Below, piece after piece: positions 42,320 through 53,425 of a stretch of 64,000 nt of DNA. The position numbers were made by a program, and so were the translations under genes. The DNA comes from Arion vulgaris (lineage: Eukaryota > Mollusca > Gastropoda > Stylommatophora > Arionidae). Below the pieces are notes generated by a model. That model made no database searches. It saw nothing but the letters and a program-made list of their open reading frames with translations, and was not told where the DNA came from. The stretch is from assembly GCA_020796225.1 (NCBI GenBank), contig CM036762.1, positions 18,957,286 to 19,021,285 of the forward strand, given 5' to 3'. Positions within the stretch are counted from its first letter, which is position 1; each line of letters opens with the position of its first letter.

Positions 42320-44428
42320 TAATTACTCTTTCAACGAAGAATGGTTGCACAGCTACCTGGTACCTCTGCCGAAGCCTGGCAAAGACCACACAAAAATTCA
42401 GGACTATCGGGTAATCACCATGCAGAATACAATAGGCAAGTTGTTGGAGAAAATAATTGCCAGAAAAATATCCTGCCAACTAGAGAGGTTACGTCTCCTT
42501 CCACCCACCCTTGTAGGGTACCGTCCATATAGAGAGACATGGCGTAACGCAGCGGTGTTCGCCTACGATGTCTATGAGGGTTTTCACTCGGGCATTGAGA
42601 CATGTGCTGCTGCAATTGACCTTGAAGATGCCTATAATAGAGTGCCGTTGCATTTTTAATGGTGCAGCTGACTGAACTCAATATCAGCCCATTCCTCCTA
42701 AATTGGATCTTTGCGGCCCTCTTCCAGCGAAAGATAGTGTTTAAATGTGGCAGTTGGGCATCATCAGCAACAACAATCCACCCTGGCTTACCACAGGGTC
42801 ACCATTATCTCCGGTGTTGTTCAATGCCTATACTGTGAGCATCACAAAGAGCAGATCACGGGTAGAGGAAGGACAATGTCATATGCAGATGATGTGTTGG
42901 TGTATCGTCAGGGCAAGGATAGAGAACAGCTTGTGGAGGAACTTCAGTCAGAACTTGACCGCATAGGTAGATGGTGCGTTGAAGCAGGAGCATTGGTCAA
43001 CCCCACAAAAGCAGCGGTGACATGGTTCTCTTTAAACAACCACATCGTCAACACTCCAACACCATCTGTGGTTTTGTGTTCAGAGGTAGTGGAGCGATCT
43101 CAGTCTATGAAATACCTGGGGTTGCGTTTTGATCGTAGTCTAGCTTTACGGAACACATAGCTCATGTGATAATGAAGGCGAGGAAAGGTTTGCTGGCGAT
43201 GAGGGTAATGGCTGCGGCGGATTGTGAACAGCGCCATCTTTGTATTTTATACCAGGGTCTGGTCCTTTCTGTGCTTGAGTATGCGCTGGCGATCCTGACT
43301 CTCAGTCATAGTCAGATAGAACGACTGGAAAGAATACAGAACGAGGCGATGCGCATTATACTTGGTTGCACTAAAGACACGTCGTGCAGGACGATGCGCT
43401 ATCTCCTTGACTATCCTACTATGGAGTATAGAATACTGATGAGCCGTGCACGAGCATACCTTCGAGTCAATGCTGACACACAACATCCTCTGCACTTGGA
43501 AATAAAGAGACAAAAAGGAAATAGGTTAAAAAGAGGAAAATCTTGGATGGGTCAGGCCGAGGACTGTATTGAAAAGGTGTGTACACTTGAAGACATTGAT
43601 CCCGGTGAAGAATGGATACGTGCCAAGAGCAATCGCTACATCCTTTTCTGTATGCATCAAACTTGATAAAGAATGCAGGCAACACAACCCACTTGTCGTG
43701 GAGGCAGAGGTTCAGGCATTAATTTCTGAGAACGCATCTGAGCATGATGTAATCATTTATACGGATGGTTCGGTGATTCGACATGTGCGGAGCTCGTGGG
43801 CTTTCACTGCTCAGGTCGGAGGTGATGTTGTGAAGGAAGACAGTGGTGGTTTTGCGTGACTACAAGCAGTCTCACTATGGAAATCATGGCGGTTACCAAA
43901 GCGATGATTTGGCTAGAATCACAGACTTTATCCATGCATGTTTTCTCAGTGACTCAATGAGTATGCTCAGGAAGATTGAAACAGGATGGGCTAGGAGACA
44001 TTGGATAGAATCGCTGGGGAGGTCTAAGCTGACAAAGATCAGTTTTATTTTTGTACCAGGGCATGCAGGTGTAAGGGGAATGAACGCTGGATAGGCTTGC
44101 AGGTATGGCTGCTGTCCAAAGCGGACGAGCAATGGACCAGGCTGATATTATAAATTCCTTAAGGGAGAGAGGCGTGTACATGATTCACGTAATAGCGGTG
44201 CATCCACAACACTAACCAGACTGCAAGAACTCAAAGTTAAGTGTGGTGTAGCTCGACAAGAACGCTATGCTGGCAGACAAAGAAGAATTGTAAACCAACA
44301 AAGAACCGGTGTCGTTAGTCGCCACACGCTGATGGACATACTGAGGGAGAGATCGGAGCACTTATGGACTAATTTGTTCGACGTGCAGTGATGGTGATCC
44401 GACGACTAAACTAAACTAATTACTCTTT
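42320..44428 (+). mobile_element. young 5'-truncated I-group LINE with 12-bp TSD
   Basis: TAATTACTCTTT at 42320-42331 and 44417-44428 flanks the insertion. The plus strand reads LPKPGKDHTKIQDYRVITMQ, KIIARKISCQLERLRLLPPT, AAIDLEDAYNRVP, MSYADDVLVYRQ (catalytic YADD), MKYLGLRFDRSLAL, LVLSVLEYALAILTLSHSQI, KRGKSWMGQAEDC, then RNase H: IIYTDGSVIRHVRSSWAFTA, SDSMSMLRKIETG, VPGHAGVRG. It ends in a (CTAAA)n tail. A handful of frameshifts break it. A nearly identical, longer, inverted copy lies at 58561-61113. Confidence 0.92.
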
Positions 44429-44479
44429 ATATTTTGTCTGGGTACACATGTTAAGCATTTCTTATACATCTATTTCTTA

Positions 44480-44755
44480 TCGTAACAAATAATTCGAGAC
44501 ATAATAATAATAGATCTCCATCACAAGCGATGATGATAATAGTCTCAGACTATAATAATAAGTGATGATGATAACGTGTGCTGCTGCACCTCTCTGGTGT
44601 GTGAGGAAGTGACTGTAGAGTCTAATCCCAGAACACAATCCCCGACCACAGTTGGGGCTTACATGATCACGGTCAGACATGTAGGTGTTGTGTGCTCTGT
44701 CCTTTCGCGCAGCTCGTTTTCTCTGTGCCTTAACGAAACAATATAATTCTAGACA
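44480..44755 (-). mobile_element. LINE C-terminal tail with C2H2 finger
   Basis: Minus-strand reading MSDRDHVSPNCGRGLCSGIR then YSHFLTHQRGAAAHV. The first Cys of the finger has become Ser (SPNC). It ends in the GCGATG-(ATT)n type tail near 44500. Confidence 0.8.
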
Positions 44756-44757
44756 TA

Positions 44758-44985
44758 TCTCACAATGGATGTCACATTATTTGTTACAGTAAAATCTCAT
44801 CAATCTGGAGCACTATGTATCACTTACAATGGATGTCATATTATTTGTTACAGTAAAATCTCATCAATCTGGAGCACTATGTATCACTTACAATGGATGT
44901 CATATTATTTGTTACAGTAAAATCTCATCAACTGGAGCACTATGTATCACTTACAATGGATGTAGTTTTAATTGTTACAGTAAAA
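44758..44985 (+). repeat. 63-64-bp tandem repeat next to PARP4-like exon, copy 1
   Basis: About 3.6 units of CTGGAGCACTATGTATCACT, TACAATGGATGTCATATTAT, TTGTTACAGTAAAATCTCAT, CAAT. On the minus strand each unit contains ATTGTAAGTGATAC, a donor-like site. It is homologous to 50798-51032. Confidence 0.92.
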
Positions 44986-44991
44986 TCTTAC

Positions 44992-45084
44992 CACTTATGG
45001 CATTACTAATCTCCATTTCACATGCCAAGTCATTATATTCCCTATGACATTGCTTCATTACTGCTTCCCTGGATCCAACAAAAT
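44992..45084 (-). CDS. PARP4: PARP4-like: duplicated 31-codon exon, copy 4
   Basis: 93 bp between acceptor TTTTTGTTCAG (ends 45085) and donor AGTG|GTAAGATTTT (44992/44991); phase 1 in and out. It encodes FVGSREAVMKQCHREYNDLA then CEMEISNAIS. It is a clear paralogue of the exon at 51132-51040: same length and splice sites, and a shared motif YND-x-A-x2-M-x-ISN-x2-S. The intron upstream (ACCATTAACACTGAGCATTA, ATGTGGGGAGTAGGTACACA) is also shared. Function of the segment unknown; probably a repeated linker module. Confidence 0.7.
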
Positions 45085-45204
45085 CTGAACAAAAATTAGA
45101 ACCATTAACACTGAGCATTATTCAATTATTATTCTAAATAGAGCACATATGACCAAAAAAAATGTGGGGAGTAGGTACACATCACAGTCAGATAGATTTC
45201 TCTC

Positions 45205-48200
45205 TCGCGCGATACCGGCCTAGACTGATGAACCAAATTTTATCATGAATTTTACCGTGTTTTTAAGGGACTCCATACCTCTGTACAGCTTCTTGCAAAG
45301 CTCTGTGTTTTGAGGCCAGGTTTCTTTTCTGAGAGGTGCCTCTTCTCTCTAGGATCATTTCGGCCGCTGTTCTTATTGCCTCTGCCTCGTAGTTATTTGA
45401 ATATTTGCCTGTGGCAATCGCTTTTGTGACAGTCACTTTCTTTGAGAGTTTAAGCACTATTCCTCCTCCGCCTTCGACGATTGCGTTCTTTGCCGATCCG
45501 TCAGTGTAGACGTGTAACTACTTATTTTCAGGGAACTCGGTCTCTATGTATTTTTCTGTGGCCACTCTTCTTTCGCAATTTTCCTGCTGCCCTTTTTTAG
45601 TCTGCCTAGGATTGCTCCCTTAGTTCCGGCATTTTGGTATTCCACGGCGGGCACTTATCGGTTGCCGGGATTGCTTTGGCTTTGCAGTTTGCTTGGACCG
45701 GATGGTCTGCAATCAGTGCTTTGGTGGTTTTTGCAAAGCTTGTTCTCTGTATCCTGCCCCTTCCGAATCCGTTCATTCTTTCGTGCATGGGGTGGGAATC
45801 GAGCCGTTTAAGTTTTTCCACAAGCACCAAGACTTTTCTGTCCCTTCGATCAGACATTGGTTGGATGTCTGTGATTGTTTCCATCGCCTTGATGGGCGTG
45901 GATTTCATGGCTCCTGTGATAATGCGTATTGCACGATTTTGAGCACTGCTCACTTTGGCGAATTGCTTGTTGGATGCACTACTCCACACTGCTATGGCGT
46001 ACTCCAGGAACGGTAGCACTCTTCCGGAGTAGAGTGTTTTTAGGATTCTGGTGTTTGCACCCCACGTGAAGCCTGCGAGTTTGCGCATCATCGTCAGCCT
46101 ATGTCTCGCTTTTGCCGTAGCATTTTAAATTTGGGGGCACCAATTCCGTTTTCGGTCGAGTGTGACTCCGAGTCGTGGGGTCTTGCTTTCAGGAAGATCT
46201 TACCCATTGACTTTAAGCTTAATTTTGTGATTCTGGTTGTTCTGTGAGAACACAGTGTATGTTGTTTTAGAAGGGTTTATGTTTATATTCCACTTCTTTG
46301 ACCACACTTCCAAGTTATTTAGCGTAACCTGCAGTCGATTAGTTGCTATGGGCATTGACTCTTCCCTCGCCCATATTGCCAGGTCGTCGGCGTACATGGC
46401 AGAGTGTACTTGCTTTGGTAGGCACGCTGCTATATCATTGACAAAGATTAGAAAGAGAGTTGATGAGAGCACTCCTCCTTGCTCTAATGTGGCTTTCATG
46501 CTTGTGTATCCCTAAACTTGAACCCTTGCTGTTCTGTTCTCTAGGTATCTATCAAGCCATTTGTACATTCTTCCCTTTATACCAATGGTGAGGAGTTTTA
46601 GTTTTAGTCCTTCTTTCCAAACTGTATCGAACGCCTTCTCCATATCTACCAAAACTGCCAGTGTCTGTTTCTTTTCTTGGAAACCATTCTCGATTTTCTG
46701 GGCGATATAGGTTACTTGATCTTCTGTAGATCGTTGCTTCGAAAGCCTCCCTGTTGTGCCATGAGAAGCCCTTTGCTTTCCAAGTGCCAAGATAGCCGTT
46801 TGTTCACCATGCGTTTGCCCGTGCAGCTTAAGAGGCTTATTGGTCTATAGCTCGCCGGGTCGAGTTTATTTTTGCCTGGTTTAAGGATGGATACCATGAT
46901 CGCCTGTAGCTCAAGCGGTAGTGAGCTAGATCACAAACCCAAGCGTACCTGGTTCAAACCCACGGTGGGCAAGTTTGGAAGCAAATTCATTTCCGTGGGA
47001 TTTTACAAAAGATAAAAATAGACCTCACCGCTCAGAAAGCAATGGCAAACTACTGAACGTATAAGTGATGCCTAGAGAATCAACGACTCGTTTACTGTGG
47101 TTGATGGCTACGCCCTTTAGGATATGCCACGATTTTCATTTCACCATGATCGCCTCTTTCCATTCTCGGGGTACTATGCCTGTCCTCCACGACATATTTA
47201 GGATGGCCAGTAGAGCTGCCTTTGCTCTAGTACCCAAGTTTTTAAGCATTTCGTTTGTGATCCCATCCTTTCCGGGCGACTTTCTGAGCTTCAGCTCCCT
47301 TAAAGCCTCTTCCAACTCATTACTAGTGAATGTATCCGTTAGGTGACTATCAGCTTTTCTTCGCTTGCCTTGGAGGGCTCTAATTTTTCTCTTTGTGTCA
47401 TCGACTTTTCTTTTGCAATGCTTACTCTGCTGACTTCGGCATATTTTTGCATTAGAATGTTTGCGGCTTCCTTTCCCGAGGACATCTTTTATTTTGTTCC
47501 AGGACTATTGGGGTCGGCTGGTGTTCTCGTCACTCAGCGTTTTGCTAGTTTCCACAGCTTATGGCCGTCCTATAAAGGTTCAGGGATTCGATCTTATCAT
47601 CCCAACTCTGTCGTGCTGATCGTTTGACCTCACGATTGTACCTTGCTGCTGCCGCCTTGTAAGCAGTACTGGTCGTTACTGACTGTTCCTTTTCTGCCTC
47701 ACTCCTTGCCAATTCAAGGTCGTTTTCAAGCTTCTGAACATCTGCTGTCCAGTATGGCTTGTAATCCTTCCGTGCGCCTCTAGGAATGGTTTTCCGTGCC
47801 GCTTTCAGGATTGCTTGTGAGAGTTCCCTTGCCATGGATCGCATGTGTTTCTTATCATGCATGTTGATGCGTTCAACATTGGCATCTGTCAGTGCCCGTA
47901 CTGTTACCAATTTTGGTTCAGGCACAATATTTAGGTTTACTTGTAGTTTGACGGGCCTGTGGTCACTATCTCCGAGTTGCTTTGTGACCGTACGAAATGT
48001 TTTTGTGGAGAGGTCACTTGTTGCGAAGGCCAGATCGGGGGTGCTAGTCGTATGCCACCTTTCCGAGTAGAAGGTTGGCGGATCTTCTGGGGCATTGATG
48101 AGGAACAGGTTGTTCTCTATCTCCCAGTCTTCCACTTCTTCGCCTCTGCTGTTCGTTTTGAGGTAGCCCCATCTTTCTGAGTGGTTATTGAAATCACTGA

Positions 48201-48600
48201 CCACCATGCATGCTGTGTCCTTGATGCTCATTTCGTCGAGTGACAGTGAGATGTCACTTGGACAGTATAAGTTATACAGAAGAATCTGCACGTCACATGT
48301 AATTAGGACGCCTACGATCTCTGCTGCACCGGCCCTTCCTGTCATTACTTTAGTTTGTTTAGCTGAAATGCCATTTCGAACTAGGGTGAGGACTCCACCA
48401 TTGTGCCCTTCACGGTCTAATCTGAAGGTTTGGTAACCTCTGATCCCAAATGTATGTTGGGCATTTAGATGGGTTTCTTGTATGCACGCAACATCAATTT
48501 CATCTGCTGCAAGTCTTATTGCGAGTGCTTGCTTTTTGTGATGAATGCCTTCGGCATTCCATTGGACAATGTTTAACCAGCGGGACTGCAAAGCCCATAT
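45205..48600 (-). mobile_element. near full-length I-group LINE ORF2 (EN-RT-RNase H), broken
   Basis: From 48591 the minus strand encodes an AP-type endonuclease for 348 codons: NIVQWNAEGIHHKKQALAIR, CIQETHLNAQHTF, YQTFRLDREGHNGGVLTLV, DFNNHSERWGY, STPDLAFATS, GDSDHRPVKL. Then come RT blocks: LKPGKNKLDPASYRPISLLS, QQGGFRS, AVLVDMEKAFDTVWKEGL, LEQGGVLSS, SAMYADDLAIWAREE (catalytic YADD), and LKTLYSGRVLPFLEYAIAVW. A weak RNase H end follows at 45500-45263 (YTDG-like, NYEAEAIRTAAE). Frames break near 47545, 46900, 46500 and 46140. A SINE (46906-47142) interrupts it. It is a different family from 42320-44428. Confidence 0.92.
46893..47155 (+). mobile_element. tRNA-derived SINE, family B, copy 2, in a LINE with 13-bp TSD
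   Basis: ACCATGATCGCCT occurs at 46893-46905 and 47143-47155. Between them lie the A-box-like TGTAGCTCAAGCGGTAGTGA, the B-box-like CTGGTTCAAACCC, the family body (AAAGCAATGGCAAACTACTG) and the end TGATGCCTAGAGAATCAACG. The LINE sequence resumes directly after it. Confidence 0.92.
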
Positions 48601-48650
48601 ATCGGTTCAGAGTAATGTTCATGATGTCGCAAAACCGATATATCGGCTTT
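48590..48650. repeat. imperfect inverted repeat at the LINE 5' end
   Basis: AAAGCCCATATATCGGTT (48590-48607) pairs with AACCGATATATCGGCTTT (48633-48650) with one mismatch and a 25-base loop. The right arm is itself nearly palindromic (CCGATATATCGG). Confidence 0.85.
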
Positions 48651-48659
48651 GGATGTCTG

Positions 48660-49435
48660 TTCACGGAAACGAATGTATCTTCAGAACCCTTTACTGAAGT
48701 TAAAAAAATCTTCAAAAACGGAAAGTACATATATGTAGGTACATTACTATCTCCATTTAACAAAGATTTGAAAGAGGGAAAGCAGTGTATTATTGCATTT
48801 CAAGTCTAGACTTTTTTTTTTAAACGTTAATGTTTCCGACGATGTTTACAGTGTAATCTTGAGTACTGTTAGATCAAATTATAACTTGTGATAGTAATGA
48901 AGAATATTTAATTGACGGTAATAATGACATTTGATTGTTTATGAAAAGCAGTATCGATAGTTGTAAGTCTAATGTAATAATTGCATCTAAAGAATGGGCA
49001 TTCCACATTCCATTTATTGACGTATCCGCACTAAAAAGTGAATATTATAAAAACTACTGCACCTAGTTAGATGAAACATAGAATATATTCACACATGGAT
49101 TATCTTCATTTAAATACTACTTCCTTTAAACATCTATGAATTTTAAGATGTAATACAAACCGGAGAGTAAAAATATTTTGTATGATTTTTCGTTTTTTCA
49201 AAATAGTCATGCTACAATAATCTAATTGTCTCAAACGTATATCATCTGATGTAAAATATTATTATATTAATGTATTCCACATCCAATTAGCAACAATTTA
49301 ATATATAATATGTCATACTTTAGAGAAACAGTACAAGAGTTATAAAGGATTAAACTAATTGACATTTAATGTTAAATTTGAATCGCAAAATAAATGCGTC
49401 CAGAGGTCAAAATAATACAGGCTAAAGGGTTAATC
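48660..49435. other. unassigned AT-rich spacer
   Basis: Strongly AT-rich, with no coding frame or array. It ends with CTAAAGGGTTAATC, reminiscent of a TTAA-type MITE end, but no partner end was found. Confidence 0.35.
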
Positions 49436-49439
49436 ATCT

Positions 49440-50790
49440 CTGGCGGTACTTTGCTGTATTGAACCAGTAGCTTTTTCCCGTGTGCCTCACTTGCTGCTTT
49501 GGAGGGCGGAGCAAAATGGGCCCTTCGAGGCATGAGGCCCGGCACTTGTCCTGCCGACGGATCTCCACAGGCGTAGCACCATATTGTGATTCTAAACTAG
49601 ACAAATTCATGAAAAAAAATTGTTTGTTTACGGTTTGTTCCGCTAGCCTTTGGTTGTCCCCAACCAAAACTACAAGGCAGCAGTGGTTCTCTACGAAGAG
49701 AACAGGGTCCTGGGACGCTTTGTGGATGCTCGGGTTGGCACTTGGCAATTTGCATTTGCTCTGTCGTTTCCTTTGCTCTGGGAAACCCTGGGCTGAGGCC
49801 CCGCACATCTTAATGTATGGGTCATTTCAATCAGCGCTATCAGTGCAACTTTAGGTTTGCACTGCCGGTTATCACCCGCCCTGATATTTCCGGGGATGTT
49901 AATTGCGTGAACAATTGTACCCTGCCCGGCTGTCTCAGTGAGGGCAGTTTCGTAAAGTGCTAGAAGGTAACTTTGGGTTTTACGCTCGGCCAACTCTACC
50001 CAATATCTTAGTCCGCGCTTGGCCTCATGTACAGAGTTTTTATTGCAGTCTTCCCTTGCGCCACCGTCACCTGATGTACCACATTTACCATGCACTGGGA
50101 GTGCCACGGCACGCTGCCCAACTTGCGCTTGTGGCTCGAGTTTCGATTCGTTCAGGATGCACGTCTCATCCCTTCGTATGCAACCTTTCCTATCTGATGG
50201 AAGGCTGATACGACCACCATTTACTCTGAGGAGTTTTTGTTCTCGGACGCTAGTACTCCACTGTTTCGTGCTCTTTCTTGAGCTTGGACATATTTTGTTA
50301 GACTTCAGCCAGGAAATGTGTGCGTTGTTCAGGGATTTCTGGCCTTTGCATTGCTTTTCTGAGTTTGTACTACCGCCACTTTTTGTTCTTGTACTTTGCT
50401 GTTTCGTGCTCTTTCTTGAGCTTGTGCATATTTTATCGAACTTCGGCCAGGAAATGTGTGCGTTATTTGGGATTTCCGGCCTCAGCTTTGTTTTTCCGTG
50501 TTTGCACTTCCACCACTGTTTTTTTACGTGGATGCTTGTACACTGCTGAATCGTACTTTTCAATTCAAACATATTTTATCGGACAGGAGATGCGTGCTTG
50601 TTCAGGGATTTTCGGCCCCTGTAATTGCTTTTCCGTGTTTGCACTTCTACTTCTGCTTGTAGTTCTCCCCGATCCCTGCCCCCCTTAGCCAGACCAAAAC
50701 CAAAGTCTGTACCCAGGGTCACCACGTGGAGGTAGGGGACAGGGTCTTGATTAGTGCCGTCTCGCTAATCCTGGCACACCGCCTCATGTG
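49440..50790 (-). mobile_element. element E, copy 2, with tandem ~130-bp monomers
   Basis: On the minus strand it starts near ACCTCCACGTGGTGACCCTG and GGGGCAGGGATCGGGGAGAA. It then has two to three monomers of about 120-135 bp sharing AACGCACACATTTCCTGGC, AAAATATG-(C/T)-CAAGCTCAAG and AAAGAGCACGAAACAG. A 293-codon frame (50572-49691) crosses monomers and body (LNNAHISWLKSNKICPSSRK and similar) and continues to a PGFPRAKETTEQMQIAKCQP region that aligns with 18908-19390. Repeated 5' monomers followed by an ORF would suit a LINE promoter region; no RT is seen. Confidence 0.55.
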
Positions 50791-50797
50791 CCTTTGA

Positions 50798-51032
50798 CCA
50801 CTGGAGCACTTTGTATCACTTACAATGGATGTCATATTAATTGTTACAGTAAAATCTCATCAACTGGAGCACTTTGTATCACTTACAATGAATGTCATAT
50901 TAATTGTTACAGTAAAATCTCATCAACTGAAGCACTTTGTATCATTATAATGGATGTGATATTAATTGTTACAGTAAAATCTCATCAACATATATCACTT
51001 ACAATGGATGTCATATTAATTGTTACAGTAAA
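50798..51032 (+). repeat. 63-bp tandem repeat next to PARP4-like exon, copy 2
   Basis: About 3.7 units with CTGGAGCACTTTGTATCACT, TACAATGGATGTCATATTAA, TTGTTACAGTAAAATCTCAT, CAA. Same family and same position relative to an exon as 44758-44985. Confidence 0.92.
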
Positions 51033-51039
51033 ATCTTAC

Positions 51040-51132
51040 CGCTCATTTCATTACTAATACCCATTTGACCTGCCACGTCATTATATCCGCTATGAGATTG
51101 GCTTATTACTACTTCACTGGATCCACCAAAAC
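51040..51132 (-). CDS. PARP4: PARP4-like: duplicated 31-codon exon, copy 3
   Basis: 93 bp between acceptor TTTTTGTTCAG (ends 51133) and donor AGCG|GTAAGATTTT (51040/51039); phase 1 in and out. It encodes FGGSSEVVISQSHSGYNDVA then GQMGISNEMS. It aligns without gaps to the exon at 45084-44992, and the flanking introns align as well until about 51240, where the other copy is interrupted by a LINE. In-frame joining with the exons at 53426 and 44992 gives Gly and Asp at the boundary codons. Confidence 0.7.
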
Positions 51133-51359
51133 CTGAACAAAAATTAAAACCATTAACACTGAGCATTATTCAATTATTATTCTAATTAGAGCATATATGA
51201 CAAAAACAAAATGTGGGGAGTAGGTACACACATCAGTCAGATAGATTTAATTAACAGTGGATGGTGTTCAGTTGACAGCACAGCCAATTCTATAGCCTAC
51301 TGAACTGACAAGAGTTACCCGGACTTTATGACTTTTAGTCAATTAAAGTGACTATTTTA

Positions 51360-51795
51360 CAAGTTTAGACCGGTTGAACACACTATATCGTACTCATGTT
51401 TCAGACCTGTTGGTCAATTTATGTCTAAAGTTACAGACTTGTCGGTCAATCTATTTCTAAAGTTTCAGACCTGTTGGTCATACTATATCCCATTCTAGTA
51501 TAAATCTGTTGGTCATACTATATCCTATTCTAGTATAAGATCTGTTGGTCCTACTATATCCCATTCTAGTATAAGTCTGTTGGTCATACTATATCCTATT
51601 CTAGTATAAGATCTGTTGGTCCTACTATGCCCTACTCAAGATTAAAGCCAGTTGGTCCTACATGTTACAAGTTTCAGACCTGTTATTCCCTCTGTTACAA
51701 TATTCACACCTGTTGATCCCTTTATGTCATACTAGATACCAACCTGTTGGTCACTCTATATCAAATTTAAGTTTCAGGTCTGTTAGTCATTCTAT
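51360..51795 (+). repeat. degenerate member of the TTGGTCAC satellite family
   Basis: Repeats such as CTGTTGGTCATACTATATCC and CATTCTAGTATAAGTCTG every 36-50 bp. It looks like an older form of the arrays at 54850-55430 and 56055-57775. Confidence 0.75.
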
Positions 51796-51946
51796 GCTCT
51801 CAATTTTCAAACATTAATATTCATGACTGATAAATACAACTGGGTAACTCTATGCTCCTTACGTTGCTGTATAGAAAAGAAAATGTTGAATGGTCATTCA
51901 CAATCATATCTGGACAGACCTGTAACAGGTGTTTGGCTCTAACAGT

Positions 51947-52332
51947 ACTGGTACCACACCAGGAAGAGGGCTGAAGTCAGCTGGGGGACAGAAAAAACGC
52001 TTTAAAAACACTTGTAAAGTGTCTCTGAAATGTTTCGATATAGACATCACATGCTTGGAATCCCTGGTGCAAGATCGCCAAATGTGGTGCTGTCATAGCT
52101 GTGACTCGACGTGTCGTTGAGGCACAGAGAAAACAAGCCACGTGAAAAAACAGAACACACAACACCCATATGTCTAACCTTGATCAAGTATACCCCACCT
52201 GTGGTAGAGGACTGTGTTCTAGGATTGAAATCTACGGTCACCTCCGCACACACCAGAGAGGTGCAGCAGCACATGTCCTAGGCTGTTGTCATCATCACTT
52301 GCGATGGACGGTTATTATTACTGGTGCCACAC
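51947..52332 (+). mobile_element. short LINE tail with C2H2 finger and 13-bp TSD
   Basis: ACTGGTACCACAC (51947-51959) and ACTGGTGCCACAC (52320-52332) flank a 360-bp insertion. It reads KSAGGQKKRFKNTCKVSLKC, FDIDITCLESL, then MSNLDQVYPTCGRGLCSRIE (first Cys now Tyr) and GHLRTHQRGAAAHV, with a CGATGGACGGTTATTATTA end. The paralogous intron at 57880-57960 has the uninterrupted site (ATTACTGGTATCACATTAGT). Confidence 0.9.
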
Positions 52333-52439
52333 TAGTTTTAACACTGGATACATTTATTTCTTAATATTCACACAAATCATTATATGTCTGTACGACAAGA
52401 CAACCAACTCTGAAGTACTACAACATGCAACCTTCCCTC

Positions 52440-53230
52440 CATCATGGGCATGCTCGTCAGTAGAAGACTAAGATGGCTAAGGCATGTGAGAAGAATGGAC
52501 AATAGCAGCATACCACAACAAGCATTGAACTTTCGGAAGGGAAGAAGCACCAAGGCAGACCACTGCTCAGATATAAGGATGTCTGCAAGACCTCAATGAA
52601 GAACTTTTCTGTCAACAATTGGGAAAAACTAGCTGATGACCAAGTTATGTGGAAAACAATTAGGCAAAGGTGTAGAATCTTTTGAAAAGAGACTTGGGGA
52701 TGAACTAAAAGGCAGTGGATACCCTCTCACTGTGGAGTACCAGGAAATGAAACAGCAGACCGATTGGCCAAGGAAGGTGCTGCAGGAGAGCAACCGGATG
52801 TGCCAGTTACCTACCACCAAAAGAAAAGGATGATTAAATCAATGAGAAAGCCACAAATACCAACACAAGACGATTACTATAATATGAGCAGATTGGAACA
52901 AGTTGTCATTCTGCACCTTAGAGCAGGACACAATCGGCTCCGCAGCCACATGTATACAAAATTCAAGATTGGCAATACAGCCATGTGTACATGTGGACAG
53001 GCACAAGACTGCAGAGCACATACTTCAAGACTGCCCGAATATGATACACTGAGGCAAAATCACTGGCCTAACGAAACAACACTTGACATAAAACTACACG
53101 GACCTCAGGGTGAGCTACAAAAGACAGTGAACAACAAGAGACAACATTGAATATATAGACATATTTCAAGCGAATGAAAGGAAGGATGAACTGAAAGGCA
53201 AGAGAGACAAGTGCAAACTTAGAAGTTGTC
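52440..53230 (+). mobile_element. LINE RT tail followed by RNase H/post-RNase H tail
   Basis: 52470-52620 reads RRLRWLRHVRRMDNSSIPQQ-like text from one LINE type. From about 52690 the frame gives CGVPGNETADRLAKEGA (RNase H end) and then MSRLEQVVILHLRAGHNRLR, TKFKIGNTAMCTCGQAQD. Two LINE remnants seem to be abutted here. Confidence 0.72.
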
Positions 53231-53274
53231 ACAGTAAAATACTTGACAATTGACCATATGTAAAGATGAAGAAA

Positions 53275-53276
<2 letters not shown>

Positions 53277-53365
<89 letters not shown>
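53277..53365 (+). repeat. (TA)n microsatellite, about 44 units
   Basis: An uninterrupted AT/TA run 60 bp downstream (gene sense) of the acidic PARP4-like exon. Confidence 0.98.
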
Positions 53366-53367
<2 letters not shown>

Positions 53368-53425
53368 TCATATGCCTATCACTCATATAAGATGTCATAT
53401 ATTTGTTATTAAAGATCAATCTTAC

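Noticed and set aside
47545..48591. AP-endonuclease-like protein as a host repair gene
   Set aside because: It is followed in order by LINE reverse-transcriptase blocks on the same strand and is the endonuclease domain of that element.
49691..50572. 293-codon minus-strand frame as a host gene
   Set aside because: It crosses repeated monomers of element E, which has a second copy at 18900-20215; transposon-derived.
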